From Mycobacterium sp. ITM-2016-00318 (GTDB lineage: Bacteria > Actinomycetota > Actinomycetes > Mycobacteriales > Mycobacteriaceae): a DNA stretch of 64,000 bases. A program made the translations under genes and the position numbers. This document shows positions 7,234-15,789 of the stretch, in pieces. The notes beneath the pieces were generated by a model. The model saw only the letters and a program-made list of their open reading frames with translations, searched no databases and had not been told where the DNA came from. How positions within the stretch are numbered: the first letter of the stretch is position 1; the number at the start of each line of letters is the position of its first letter. The stretch covers positions 3,410,001 through 3,474,000 of the forward strand of contig NZ_CP134400.1 of assembly GCF_002968285.2 (NCBI RefSeq), in the 5' to 3' direction.

Positions 7234-10200
7234 GTGACTACGCTTCAACAGGTGGAGCTGGGGGTTTTAGGGCCTCTGCAGGTCCGGCAGTACGGGCTGC
7301 CGGTCTCCATCCCGGGCGCCAAGCCGCGTGCTCTCCTCACGATGCTTGGGCTGCACGGTGGGTCGGTCGTGTCGGCCGAGACTCTCGTAGAGCTGCTGTG
7401 GGGGGACGATCCGCCACGCACCGCCGCGAAGGCCCTGCCGACCCACATCTCCACGCTGCGCCGCGCCCTCGGCGACGGCATCGTGCTGACGAAGGGGGCT
7501 GGCTGGACCCTGAGCACGACGGAGATTGACGCGATCCGTTACAAGACAGCTGCGAGGCTCGGCCGCGACGCCCTCGGTGCTGGCGACCCCACCCAAGCGC
7601 TGGCCCGCTTCGAGGAAGCGCTGGTTCTCTGGCGTGGCTCTCCCGAACTGCCCGAGGGCCCGCGCGGGCTGTCCGAAAAAACCCGCTGGATCGAGGGCCA
7701 TGCCGCCCTGGTAGAAGACCGGGCCGATGCGCTGCTGGCGACGGATCGCGCCGCGGAGATCGTCGGCGAGCTCGAGGCCGCCATCGCCGACGGGCCGCTG
7801 CGCGAGAGGCGTTGGGGCCAGCTGATGCTCGCCCTATACCGCGCCGGAAGGCAGGGCGAAGCCCTGGGTGCCTATCAACGGGCACGATCACTGCTTGCCG
7901 AAGAGCTGGGCGTCGATCCTGGACCGGACTTGCGGAGGCTCGAAGCTGCGATTGTCGCCCAGGACGCTGTCCTGGAAATCACTGTGTCACAGCAACTCTC
8001 GGTGGTGACACGCGCGGTCACCTTTCTGCTTACCGACATCGAGGGGTCCACCGCCGCGTGGGAGGCAGATGCCGACGCCATGGCGACGGCACTCGCGCGA
8101 CACGACGAGCTCGTCGAGCAAGTAGTCACATCCCGCGGCGGGCGGCTCGTCAAGACGCGCGGCGAAGGCGATGCGACGTTCTCGGTATTCGATCGGCCAT
8201 CGGCGGCAGCCGCGGCCGCAATCGAGCTGCAGGAAGCAATACGTCACGAGCCGTGGGCGCTGCAAGAGCCCATGCGCATCCGCGTGGCGCTACACACGGG
8301 CGAGGTCGAGCTTCGCGGCGGTGATTACTTCGGTCGTGCGGTCAACCGCGCTGCGCGCCTGCGGTCGCTGGCGGCGGGTGGCCAGATCCTGTGCTCGGGT
8401 GCGACGGCCGAGCTGGTCATCGACTCGATTCCGGACGATGTCGTGCTGGCTGATCTGGGAATGCGCCAGCTGAAAAACCTCGCACGCCCGGAGCACGTCT
8501 TCGAACTCCGCTTGGAGACGGCCGCGGATTCCGGCGCTCCCACCACCGATGCACGACCCATCGAACGGCCCGACCTGCCTGCGGTGCTAGCCGGCCCTGG
8601 GCCGTTCGTCGGACGTGGCCGCGAGCTTGAAGGCCTGCTATCCGCATGGCAGACGGCGCTCGCCGCCGGTACCCACGCCGTGCTGATCGCTGGCGAACCG
8701 GGCGTTGGCAAGACGCGGTTGGCCGGTGAATGGGCACGCCAGGCCTATGAGCTGGGAGCCGTCGTCCTATACGGTCGCTGCGACGAGGACCTCGGCGCGC
8801 CGTATCAGCCATTCTCCGAGGCGCTGCGGTCAGTGGTGCCGTGCCTGGGTAGTGACCGTTTGCGCGGTCTGCGCGGCATCAAGGCGCTGCTGCCGCTGAT
8901 TCCCGGCTTGGCCGACGACCTGCCTGATCTAGTCGCGCCAACCCATGCGGACGCCGACACCGAACGCTATGCGCTCTTCGACGCCGTCGTTGCGCTGTTG
9001 GGAGTCGTGTGCACCAGCGCGCCCGTAGTCGTGATTCTCGACGACCTTCACTGGGCGGCCAAGCCCACGCTTCTGTTGTTGCGGCATCTGCTACGGTTCG
9101 GCGAGCACACTCCCGTGCAGATCGTCGGCACGTATCGCAGCACCGATCTCGACCGCGCCCATCCGCTGGCAGCGATGCTCGCAGACCTGCACCGCGACGG
9201 TTCCGCCGACCGCCTTGCACTGAGCGGCCTCGACCAGGACGACATCACCGCGTACGTCGCCGAAGCCGGCTACGACGACGCCGAGCTGGCCCGGGCATTG
9301 GCATCAGTCACGGGCGGCAACCCGTTCTTCCTCATCGAGGCTCTTCGTCACGTCGACGAAAGCGGCGGCCGCTGGGATCCGAGAACTCTGCCACAGGGTA
9401 TTCGAGAAGCCGTGAGCCGCAGACTTTCTCAGCTTCCGGAGGAGACGAACGCGGCGCTTGCGGCAGCTGCGGTCGTCGGCAGCCGCTTTTCGCTTGACCT
9501 GGTGGAGCGCGTGACTGGCAACGATCTGCTCGATGCTTTCGACGAAGCGTCCAAGGCCGGCATCGTAATCGAGGAACCGGGCGGTCGATACCGCTTCAAT
9601 CACGCCCTCGTCCGGCAGTCTCTGCTCGCCGAGTTGGCGTCCGTGCGACGCATGCGGCTGCATCAGCGCATCGCCGCAACACTGGAGGCCGATCCCGGCG
9701 CCGAGGACGCGCTGTTGGCCGAGTTGGCCTATCACTATTTCGAATGTGCGTGGGCGGGCAACGCGGCCAAGGCCGTCGAGTACTGCAGGCGCGCCGCGGA
9801 CCAAGCGATGACACGGCTGGCCTACGAGGGCGCCGCCGAACTCTACGACAAAGCATTGCACGCACTCGACGAACTCGATGACGAGCTGCCCAACCGAGAC
9901 GACCGACAAGCTGAGCTGCTGATCGCTCGCTGCGAGGCGCTGCTGGCCGCGGGTGACGTGGTGTCCGCGGCCAAAGCGGTGTCCCGGCTGCAAGCGGCGA
10001 CGCGCGATTCCACCCGTCTCGCAGCGTGGGGTGCATGTTTCGACGGACAGCTCTCGATGCTCACCGATCCCGAGCGCTTGGACGACATCGAATCCGCGGT
10101 GAGCGCTGCGGCGGTGAAGCTGGCCGAACTCGACGACGCCGCGGGGGAGGCCGAGGCGCACACCGTCCGGGCCGCATGCCTGGCCCGCCTCGGTCGAATC

Positions 10201-13200
10201 GGCGATGCCGAAACGGCTTTGGACCAGGCCCTGACCGCGGCGCGGCTTGCGCGTGAACATCGCCGAGTCAACAACGTTCTGGCGAACGCACCACTTGCGG
10301 CGCTCTGGGGCCCGAACCCTGTTCCTCGAGCGGGTGGCCGGTGTCTCGATGTAGTACGACTGCTCCGCATCACGACGGGATCACCGGTCGTTGAGGCGAC
10401 GTCCACGAGGTGCCAGGGCGTGCTGGACGCGTTTCGCGGACGTGCCAGCGCGGGCCGTCGCCTGATCGACTCCGCCAGACGCACGCTCACCGAACTCGGC
10501 ATGCGGCATGCACTACTGGAAGTTGAGCAGTTCGCAGGCATTGTCGAGTTGGTCGCCGACGACCCCGTGTCCGCCGAGCCACATCTGCGACGAGCCTGCG
10601 ACGGTTTTCGCCGCATGGGCCTGGATGCGGACACGGCCGAGACCGCCGCACTGTTGGCACGCGCCTGCCTCGCGCTCGAGAGAGATGACGAAGCCGACGA
10701 ATTATGCACGGAGAGTGAGCGACTCGCCGGCCACGCCTTGAAGGCCTCAATTGCATGGCGGACGGTCCGGGCGCAGCTGCTGGCGCGCAGTGGCGACAAC
10801 GACGAGGCCAGGCGGGTGGCCGAGGAGGCGGTCAGTATCGCTGGGGGCACCGACCTGTTGGTTGACCACGGCGATGCCTGCTTGACTCTGGCGACGGTGT
10901 TGTTCGCCGCCGGCGACGTCACGGGGGCGCAAACCGCCGCTGAGAAGGCCGCCGGTCTGTACGAGACGAAAGGTGCTGCGGCACTTGTCGAGAAGGCGCG
11001 CGGCCTGCTCGGCCAGGCTACGGTACCTGTCGCTCCGGCGACGCCCAAAGCGCCGCAAGTCGAGCTGGACAACGAGTGCATGCGAGTAGCCAAACGGGCG
11101 ATGGCTGCAATCAATCGCGAAGCCTTGGAAGAAGCCGAACAGCTGTGGGCACGCGACCTCCAGCTGGAGAGTCGCCGAAAGATCGTCGGCTTTTCGGCGG
11201 ACGACCTCCCACCCGATGAATGGGCCCGTCGCGTTCTCCAGGTCGGTGGCGTCCGCGTCAGCCAGGTCGTCATCGCCATACGAGGCGAGCGGCTGGCTCT
11301 CACTCGAACAGCGATAAGCAATACAGACGTGAGCCGGGGCGCGCCGAGCGACGAATTTCTCCGGGTATTCGGCATCGATCAGGAGGGTCGGATCGCGCTG
11401 GAGGTGTGGTTCGACGTCGACGACATGGACGCTGCAGTCGCCGAACTCGACGCCTTGCATGCTCGTTTCGAGGAGGAACGTCCGCGGGCGCGACTCGACA
11501 ATCTTGCGAGCAGAGCCGAGCTCCATCTCAATGCTCTTTTTGCCGATAGGCGCTGGGATGAAATCGCTTGTCTGCTTGCCGACGACGTCCAGGTCGAAGA
11601 GCGCCGCCGGGGATTCCCCCGAGAAAGCACCGGGCAGGCTCGACTTATGGCCGAGGTACGTGTGGTCGCCGACCTCGGCGTCAAGGCCATCACGTCACAT
11701 CTAGTCGCCATTCGCGGCGAACGTCTCGTCCTTAGCCGCGTCCGCTTCTCCGGTCGAGACGTACGGCCAGATGCCTATCGAACCGACATGTTCCGACTCG
11801 CGGAGATAGACAACGACGGCCGGGTCGTCTCATTCATGAAGTTCGATATCGACGACCTCGACACCGCTATCGCCGAACTCGACGCCCGGTATCTCGCCGG
11901 CGAAGCGGCACCGTACGCGGACAACTGGCGGGCCTGCATGGACGCGCTCCGCGAGCTCAATCGTCACGAGCTAGGACCGATTCTAATGGGACTTACGTTC
12001 GACAATCATCGGCGAGCATCGTTTGCTTCGGAGGACTATGGGCGCGCGGTGGAAGATCTGTGGACGCTGGCGCCCGATGTCCATTACCGCATTTCAGTGG
12101 TGCACGAACTGGACGCCCAGGGTGCCGTTCTGGGTCTCGTCGTTGAAGGCACAGACGCAGGCGGGACCGAAGTGCAATGGGTAGGCAACATTTCGTGGAT
12201 GTTCGAGCAATCCCGCGCAGACATGTACGAAGAGGACGACCTCGACGCGGCTCTTGCGCGGTTCAAGGAGCTGCACACGCAGCCGCGGCGGCTGGAGAAC
12301 GCAGCAAGCAAGGTAGCCGAGCGCCGCCGGGCAGCCTTCGCGGCCCGCGACTGGACGGCCATGGCGGAGACGTTGGCGGACGACATCTGCAACGACGATC
12401 GCCGTCGGGTGGTTGGCTCAGGAGTTCGACGCGGTCGAGATGCCGAGATCGCCAACATTCAGGCGATCGCCGACATTGGGATCACGGAGGTGGCATCAGA
12501 TGTCATCGCGACCCGCGGGAATCGCCTCATCCTCAATCGTTTCCGCTGGGCGGGTCGCAGCAATCGAGAGCAAGAAGCGTTTCCCCCGGAGGTGCTCGGT
12601 GATGCTCTCACCGTCATAGAGATCAACACGGAAAACCGTATTGTTGCGGTCGTCACGTTCGACCTCGACGACATCGACGCGGCCTTCGCCGAACTCGACG
12701 CCCGATACCTCGCCGGAGAAGCGGTTGCCCACGCGCACACGTGGTCGGTCGTCGCCGGCGCCATCGCCGCATTCAACCGGCGCGAACTCCCCGACAGGAC
12801 ACCGGACTTTGTGTTCGTCGACCACCGGCAGTTCGCGATCATCGAGGCGGGTGCTCTGGACGGTTACGCCCGCGTCGCATGGGATCAAACACCGGACCTC
12901 ACCATCCACATCGAGTCCGTCTATCGTCTGAACGGCGTCGGATCGGTGTTCGCCCTTGTCGCGCATGGCACCTCGCAAGACTGCTTCGATGCCGAGTGGC
13001 GAATGATCGAACTTCTGACGGTCGAAGGCGACCTCGTCACCCGTATCGAGCTTCTCGACGAGGGCGTCGACATCGCGCTCGCCCGCTTCGAGGAGCTGCA
13101 TCCGCAAGCGCCGCGACTGAAAAATAAGGCAAGCCAGGCATACGAGCAGGTCCTCGCGCGCTTCGCGGCTCGCGACTGGGACGCCGTCGCTGAATTACTC

Positions 13201-14772
13201 GCCGACAACGTCTCGACTGACGATCGCCGGCGGGTCGTGAACGCGGGGATCCAACACGGTCGAGATGCCGAGATCGCAAGCATGAAGGCCACCGCTGACA
13301 CCGGGACGAAAACCGCGGCATTAAACCTGATTGCGATCCGCGGGGAGCGCCTCGCCCTCCTTCGTGTCCTACTCTCGGGCCGAGACCAGCGGCCCGAGGC
13401 GTTCCACACCGAGGTGCTCGCCATCATCGAAACAAACACCGACGAAACGGTCGGCGCGGTGGTCTGGTTCGACCCCGACGACATTGACGCTGCCTTTGAG
13501 GAACTCGAAGCCCGTTACCTGGCAGGCGAGGCGGCCACGCATGCGCACACATGGTCGGTCATCGCGGGGGCCTATGCCGCGTTCAATCGAGGCGAAATGT
13601 TTCCCACGACGCCGAACTGGGTGAACATCGACCACCGGCGGGGAGCAGCATTCGCGCCCGGGGAAATGGCCGCGTACCTCCGTGCGATATGGGACGTCAC
13701 TCCGGAGGAAAACGTCTACATCGAAACCCTCCATCGGCTGAGCAGCATCGGGGCAGTTGTTACTCACGCCGCACATTGGACCTCACAAGAAGGCTTTGCC
13801 GCCGAGTGGCGGGTCGTCGCACTATTGACTGTCCAGGGCGACCTGATCACCCGCGTGGAATTCTTCGACGAAGCAGATCTCGACGCCGCGTTCGCGAGTT
13901 TCGACAACCTGAGCCGTCCGGCGCCGCGGTTGGAAAACGCGGCAAGCCAAGTGGACCAGCGCTTTCGGGCGGACTTCGCGGCCCGCGACTGGGACGCAAT
14001 GGCAAAGTTGTTGACCGACGACACATTTACGGACGACCGTCGTCGGCTAACGGGCGTGGGGGTCCGACGCGGTAGAGCCATTGTCATTGCCGATTGGCGG
14101 GCGACCGCCGACATCGGGGTAAAGAACACGACGTCCGCCGTCATTGCGACCCGCGGAGGCCGCCTCGTCCTGAGCCGTTACGGTTTCTCTGGGCACGACC
14201 AGCGGCCCGAGGCGTTCCGCACCGACGTGCTCGGCGTCTTCGAGATCGACGCCGACCAGCGGATCACGGCGGGTGTCATGTTCGACCCCGACGACATCGA
14301 CGCCGCCTTCGAGGAACTTGATGCCCGATTCCTCGCCGGCGAAGCGGCCGCCCACGCGCGCACGTGGTCGGCACTCGCGGAAGGATATGCCGCGCTCAAT
14401 CGAGGCGAACTGCTTGCCACAACGGCGGAGATCATCGACCATGGACGGCTTGCGCCGGTGGAGTCGGTGGACGTGAACGCATATATCCGCGCCACGTACG
14501 ACCTCACGCGGGACATCAACGTTTACATAGAAGCTGTGCATCGGCTGACCGATCTCGGAGGGCTCGTAACGCACGTAGGGACCGCAACGACGCAGGAAGG
14601 CTCAGACGCCGAGTGGCGGGTAGTGGACGTCTACTCGATCGAGGACGGCCAAATCAACCGCTGCGAGATGTTCGACGAGGCAGACTTCGATGGCGCCCTT
14701 GCCCGTTTCGAAGAACTGCGCCCGCAGGAACGACGGCTGGAAAACACGGCTACCCGAATACGTCCGATTTAA
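7234..14772 (+). CDS. giant multidomain regulator 1: wHTH-BTAD / class III cyclase / AAA ATPase / TPR / NTF2-like array
   Basis: About 2,512 residues. Order: OmpR-type winged helix (1-95, VELGVLGP..., ALPTHISTLRRALG); BTAD helical domain (~98-243, AYQRARSLLAEELGVDPGPD); class III cyclase (~258-395) with metal Asp in LLTDIEGST, substrate Lys in VKTRGEGDATF (second metal position Glu), DYFG and VNRAARL; STAND/AAA ATPase from ~457 (PFVGRGREL) with Walker A GEPGVGKTRL (~487) and Walker B VVVILDDLHWA (~599); TPR-like helices (~840-1270); then nine NTF2/SnoaL-like modules to the C-terminus. GTG at 7234 is chosen because identity with the 47-55 kb paralogue starts exactly there. There is no clear ribosome site, so it may be leaderless. 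A one-base frameshift at ~14764 cuts off further modules. Likely a cytoplasmic signal-responsive regulator; ligand and targets unknown. Confidence 0.9.
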   Translation: MTTLQQVELGVLGPLQVRQYGLPVSIPGAKPRALLTMLGLHGGSVVSAETLVELLWGDDPPRTAAKALPTHISTLRRALGDGIVLTKGAGWTLSTTEIDAIRYKTAARLGRDALGAGDPTQALARFEEALVLWRGSPELPEGPRGLSEKTRWIEGHAALVEDRADALLATDRAAEIVGELEAAIADGPLRERRWGQLMLALYRAGRQGEALGAYQRARSLLAEELGVDPGPDLRRLEAAIVAQDAVLEITVSQQLSVVTRAVTFLLTDIEGSTAAWEADADAMATALARHDELVEQVVTSRGGRLVKTRGEGDATFSVFDRPSAAAAAAIELQEAIRHEPWALQEPMRIRVALHTGEVELRGGDYFGRAVNRAARLRSLAAGGQILCSGATAELVIDSIPDDVVLADLGMRQLKNLARPEHVFELRLETAADSGAPTTDARPIERPDLPAVLAGPGPFVGRGRELEGLLSAWQTALAAGTHAVLIAGEPGVGKTRLAGEWARQAYELGAVVLYGRCDEDLGAPYQPFSEALRSVVPCLGSDRLRGLRGIKALLPLIPGLADDLPDLVAPTHADADTERYALFDAVVALLGVVCTSAPVVVILDDLHWAAKPTLLLLRHLLRFGEHTPVQIVGTYRSTDLDRAHPLAAMLADLHRDGSADRLALSGLDQDDITAYVAEAGYDDAELARALASVTGGNPFFLIEALRHVDESGGRWDPRTLPQGIREAVSRRLSQLPEETNAALAAAAVVGSRFSLDLVERVTGNDLLDAFDEASKAGIVIEEPGGRYRFNHALVRQSLLAELASVRRMRLHQRIAATLEADPGAEDALLAELAYHYFECAWAGNAAKAVEYCRRAADQAMTRLAYEGAAELYDKALHALDELDDELPNRDDRQAELLIARCEALLAAGDVVSAAKAVSRLQAATRDSTRLAAWGACFDGQLSMLTDPERLDDIESAVSAAAVKLAELDDAAGEAEAHTVRAACLARLGRIGDAETALDQALTAARLAREHRRVNNVLANAPLAALWGPNPVPRAGGRCLDVVRLLRITTGSPVVEATSTRCQGVLDAFRGRASAGRRLIDSARRTLTELGMRHALLEVEQFAGIVELVADDPVSAEPHLRRACDGFRRMGLDADTAETAALLARACLALERDDEADELCTESERLAGHALKASIAWRTVRAQLLARSGDNDEARRVAEEAVSIAGGTDLLVDHGDACLTLATVLFAAGDVTGAQTAAEKAAGLYETKGAAALVEKARGLLGQATVPVAPATPKAPQVELDNECMRVAKRAMAAINREALEEAEQLWARDLQLESRRKIVGFSADDLPPDEWARRVLQVGGVRVSQVVIAIRGERLALTRTAISNTDVSRGAPSDEFLRVFGIDQEGRIALEVWFDVDDMDAAVAELDALHARFEEERPRARLDNLASRAELHLNALFADRRWDEIACLLADDVQVEERRRGFPRESTGQARLMAEVRVVADLGVKAITSHLVAIRGERLVLSRVRFSGRDVRPDAYRTDMFRLAEIDNDGRVVSFMKFDIDDLDTAIAELDARYLAGEAAPYADNWRACMDALRELNRHELGPILMGLTFDNHRRASFASEDYGRAVEDLWTLAPDVHYRISVVHELDAQGAVLGLVVEGTDAGGTEVQWVGNISWMFEQSRADMYEEDDLDAALARFKELHTQPRRLENAASKVAERRRAAFAARDWTAMAETLADDICNDDRRRVVGSGVRRGRDAEIANIQAIADIGITEVASDVIATRGNRLILNRFRWAGRSNREQEAFPPEVLGDALTVIEINTENRIVAVVTFDLDDIDAAFAELDARYLAGEAVAHAHTWSVVAGAIAAFNRRELPDRTPDFVFVDHRQFAIIEAGALDGYARVAWDQTPDLTIHIESVYRLNGVGSVFALVAHGTSQDCFDAEWRMIELLTVEGDLVTRIELLDEGVDIALARFEELHPQAPRLKNKASQAYEQVLARFAARDWDAVAELLADNVSTDDRRRVVNAGIQHGRDAEIASMKATADTGTKTAALNLIAIRGERLALLRVLLSGRDQRPEAFHTEVLAIIETNTDETVGAVVWFDPDDIDAAFEELEARYLAGEAATHAHTWSVIAGAYAAFNRGEMFPTTPNWVNIDHRRGAAFAPGEMAAYLRAIWDVTPEENVYIETLHRLSSIGAVVTHAAHWTSQEGFAAEWRVVALLTVQGDLITRVEFFDEADLDAAFASFDNLSRPAPRLENAASQVDQRFRADFAARDWDAMAKLLTDDTFTDDRRRLTGVGVRRGRAIVIADWRATADIGVKNTTSAVIATRGGRLVLSRYGFSGHDQRPEAFRTDVLGVFEIDADQRITAGVMFDPDDIDAAFEELDARFLAGEAAAHARTWSALAEGYAALNRGELLATTAEIIDHGRLAPVESVDVNAYIRATYDLTRDINVYIEAVHRLTDLGGLVTHVGTATTQEGSDAEWRVVDVYSIEDGQINRCEMFDEADFDGALARFEELRPQERRLENTATRIRPI

Positions 14773-15323
14773 CGCATACCTCGCGGCTCGCGACTGGGAT
14801 GCCATAGCGGAGATGATCTCCGAGGACGTTTCCGATGACGATCGGCGTCGGGTGGTAAGCGGCGGCGTCCGACGGGGTCGTGACGCCCAGATCGCGAACT
14901 TGCGAGCCATCGTCGATGTGGGCGTCAGGAATCTCGAGTCAGTCGTCATCGCCACACGCGGGGACCGCCTCGCGCTCACTCGGACCCGCGTATCGGGCGG
15001 CGACAAGGGGCCCGAGGCGTTCGGAATCGAAATGCTCACCGTCATCGAAACCGATAACGGCAGCCGGATCGGGGCGGGCGTCAGTTTCGACCTCGACGAC
15101 TTCGAGGCCGCCATCGCAGAGCTCGATGCTCGTTACCTCGCTGGGGAAGCGGCCGCACATGCACAGGCATGGTCGGTCATCGCGAGAGCCTTCGCCGCAA
15201 TCAATCGGCGTAAACTCTTAGCGACGGTGCCGGATTGGGTGAACATCGACCATCGACTCGGGACTCTTGTCCCTCGGGGGGAGATGACCGCGGATATCCG
15301 AGCCGCGTTGGATCAAGCGCCGG
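11080..15323 (+). repeat. array of alternating NTF2-like A and B modules (giant 1)
   Basis: Order A1, A2, B2, A3, B3, A4, B4, A5, B5, then A6 and part of B6 beyond the frameshift. A modules carry a DDRRR(V/L) core, an A-IRGERLAL-R strand and end in FD-DDIDAAF-ELDARYLAGEA. B modules start HTWSV-AGA-AAFNR-E and end WRVV-LLTV-GDL-TR-E-FDEADLDAA. The start of each A module (E/K-N-x-A-S/T) lies at 12295, 13120, 13933 and 14740, giving dyad periods of 825, 813 and 807 nt (275, 271, 269 aa). The regular spacing indicates duplication of whole A+B dyads. Confidence 0.88.
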
Positions 15324-15352
15324 GCAGCAAAAGTGGTACCGCCGTAAGTTAG
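14765..15352 (+). pseudogene. frameshifted 3' tail of giant 1 (modules A6 and truncated B6)
   Basis: In the +1 frame relative to the giant gene the sequence continues RFNAYLAARDWDAIAEM..., DDRRRVVSGGVRRGRDAQIA, FDLDDFEAAIAELDARYLAG and HAQAWSVIARAFAAINRR, a full A module and the first ~60 residues of a B module. Removing one C at 14764-14765 restores a single frame (TRIR then RFNAYL). Module B6 loses homology after ~15323 (ALDQAPG) and stops at 15352, 115 bp before the tRNA. The tail thus shows two lesions: a frameshift and a 3' truncation. Its own expression is doubtful because no start codon with a ribosome site is visible. Confidence 0.8.
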
Positions 15353-15467
15353 CTAGCGCGCACACCTCACCGCCGGCACCCCGCCATGCGCCGCGACGAC
15401 GCCGCGATGAACGCGCCGAAAACTCGGCCGGCCGCGGGTGTACCCAACCTGACCAGGCCTTTTAGAG

Positions 15468-15541
15468 TGGGGCGGGCGGGGCTCGAACCCGCGACCAACG
15501 GATTATGAGTCCGCGGCTCTAACCAACTGAGCTACCGCCCC
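15468..15541 (-). tRNA. tRNA with CAT anticodon (elongator Met or Ile2)
   Basis: A complete cloverleaf folds on the minus strand: acceptor GGGGCGG/CCGCCCC, D arm GCTC...GAGC, anticodon stem GCGGA/TCCGT around loop CTCATAA, five-base variable loop, T arm GCGGG-TTCGAGC-CCCGC, discriminator A. 74 nt, CCA not encoded. A CAT anticodon fits elongator Met or the lysidine-modified Ile2 tRNA; I cannot separate these by eye. It forms the right boundary of the islet. Confidence 0.95.
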
Positions 15542-15789
15542 TAGTCCAGCGACGTTCACGCTGCACGGGCCAATACGTTAGCGCGCCGCCGGGAACCTTC
15601 CGATCCCGACCGCCCGGGTAGCTCACCGATGTCAGTCAGCCGGTGACGCCGTGCGGCACCTCGTGACGACCCCGTGTTTCTGTCTGATGCCGTCGTGCGC
15701 CGACCCCGAACGCCGCAGTTCAGGGATTATCCGCAAACAAGCCCTTACGATCGATCCACCGCACCGCTGCCAGCCGGGGGACCACGCCG
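15542..15789. other. 248-bp gap between tRNA and kup
   Basis: No gene. Contains the divergent promoters for the tRNA (minus) and kup (plus). A GGGGGACC purine-rich stretch at 15776-15783 is the likely ribosome site of kup. Confidence 0.4.

Larger units (their letters stand above)
6863..15541. mobile_element. putative 8.6-kb genomic islet between tRNA fragment and intact tRNA
   Basis: The segment is bounded on the left by the 48-bp tRNA 3' fragment (6863-6910) and on the right by the intact CAT-anticodon tRNA (15468-15541), both on the minus strand. The island lies on the 3' side of the tRNA, as expected after site-specific integration into a tRNA 3' end. Inside there is no integrase, excisionase, plasmid or phage gene, only the giant regulator and its decayed tail. 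It is either a remnant whose integrase was lost, or a passenger mobilised in trans. A simple tRNA duplication by recombination is the main alternative. Confidence 0.6.

Noticed and set aside
9843..11375. 510-codon open frame on the minus strand inside giant 1
   Set aside because: Ser/Arg/Ala-rich composition without domains; it is the antisense shadow of a GC-rich coding region.
6863..15541. Integrase or phage genes within the tRNA-bounded islet
   Set aside because: All open frames other than the giant gene are shadows of it; none shows integrase, excisionase or structural phage motifs.
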